NCBI GenBank assembly: GCA_016193065.1
Contig: JACPSX010000278.1
Coordinates: 1-5,043, forward strand
Direction: 5' to 3'
Length of the DNA stretch: 5,043 bases
Origin: Candidatus Tectimicrobiota bacterium
Lineage (GTDB): Bacteria > JACPSX01
The translations under genes and the position numbers were made by a program. Positions 4,872-5,043 of this stretch are shown piece after piece (the first letter of the stretch is position 1; the number at the start of each line of letters is the position of its first letter). The notes below the pieces were generated by a model. That model was not told the origin of the DNA, made no database searches, and saw only the letters and a list, made by a program, of their open reading frames with translations.

Positions 4872-5043
4872 ATGCCCCTGGACACTTCTTTTCAGCAGGA
4901 CTCCCTCGACGACGCAATCATGCACCTCATCGACCGTCTGGGAGGTTCCCAGAATTCCGACCTCATCAAGGAGATTATCATCACGGCCCTGCGCTTTGCC
5001 GAGGACAAGGCCACCCGCGGGGATCTCAAGATCGTGAACGCGG
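4872..5043 (+). CDS. N-terminus of a probable LOG-family (TIGR00730-like) Rossmann-fold protein
   Basis: The first 57 residues of a protein that continues past the window end. It starts MPLDTSFQQD and continues with an acidic helix, then LIKEIIITALRFAEDKATRG and DLKIVNA (31-57). This helical lead-in resembles the N-terminal extension of LOG-like nucleotide-binding proteins (the 'lysine decarboxylase-like' group). In these a Rossmann domain with a GGGPGxMEA-type motif follows, and known members hydrolyse nucleoside 5'-monophosphates such as cytokinin ribotides. That diagnostic domain is not in the window, so the call rests on recalled similarity of the lead-in. The ATG is preceded by AGGAG (4856-4860) at an 11-base spacing. 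It follows the phosphodiesterase gene by 48 AT-richer bases on the same strand, so co-transcription is possible. Confidence 0.6.
   Translation, partial: MPLDTSFQQDSLDDAIMHLIDRLGGSQNSDLIKEIIITALRFAEDKATRGDLKIVNA

Overview
This GC-rich window holds seven protein genes on both strands, with several GC-rich inverted repeats between and even inside them. The gene content suggests a free-living, metabolically versatile bacterium. It includes a branched-chain amino acid type ABC permease, a crotonase-fold acyl-CoA enzyme, an RNase Z-like hydrolase, a glycerophosphodiesterase and a LOG-like protein. The style recalls Desulfobacterota (deltaproteobacteria), NC10/Rokubacteria or similar lineages. That placement is an inference from gene style; no rRNA or other marker is present. 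No phage, transposase, CRISPR array, tRNA or rRNA gene was found.

Layout. (1) Bases 1-1912, plus strand: the 3' end of a LivM-type permease, a 95-residue DUF1330 protein, and a crotonase-superfamily enzyme labelled enoyl-CoA hydratase/isomerase-like. The shared strand and the pairing of uptake with CoA chemistry suggest a small organic-acid or amino-acid catabolic cluster. The gaps of 187 and 108 bases mean it may not be one transcript. (2) Bases 1913-2090: a convergent gap with two GC-rich hairpins. (3) Bases 2091-3545, minus strand: a two-gene operon, with an RNase Z-like metallo-beta-lactamase-fold hydrolase followed 15 bases later by a small four-helix membrane protein. (4) Bases 3546-3971: a divergent intergenic region with a minus-strand TATAAT box, a perfect 9-bp inverted repeat just downstream of it, and two larger GC-rich hairpin elements. 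(5) Bases 3972-5043, plus strand: a complete glycerophosphodiester phosphodiesterase whose C-terminal tail is encoded by a palindromic repeat, then the start of a probable LOG-family Rossmann-fold protein that runs off the window.

I see no clear new multi-gene system. The observations most worth a second look are: the crotonase-fold enzyme, which lacks both catalytic glutamates of classical enoyl-CoA hydratase; the divergent RNase Z-like protein with its promoter-proximal palindrome; and the hairpin repeats that have become part of coding sequence in two genes.
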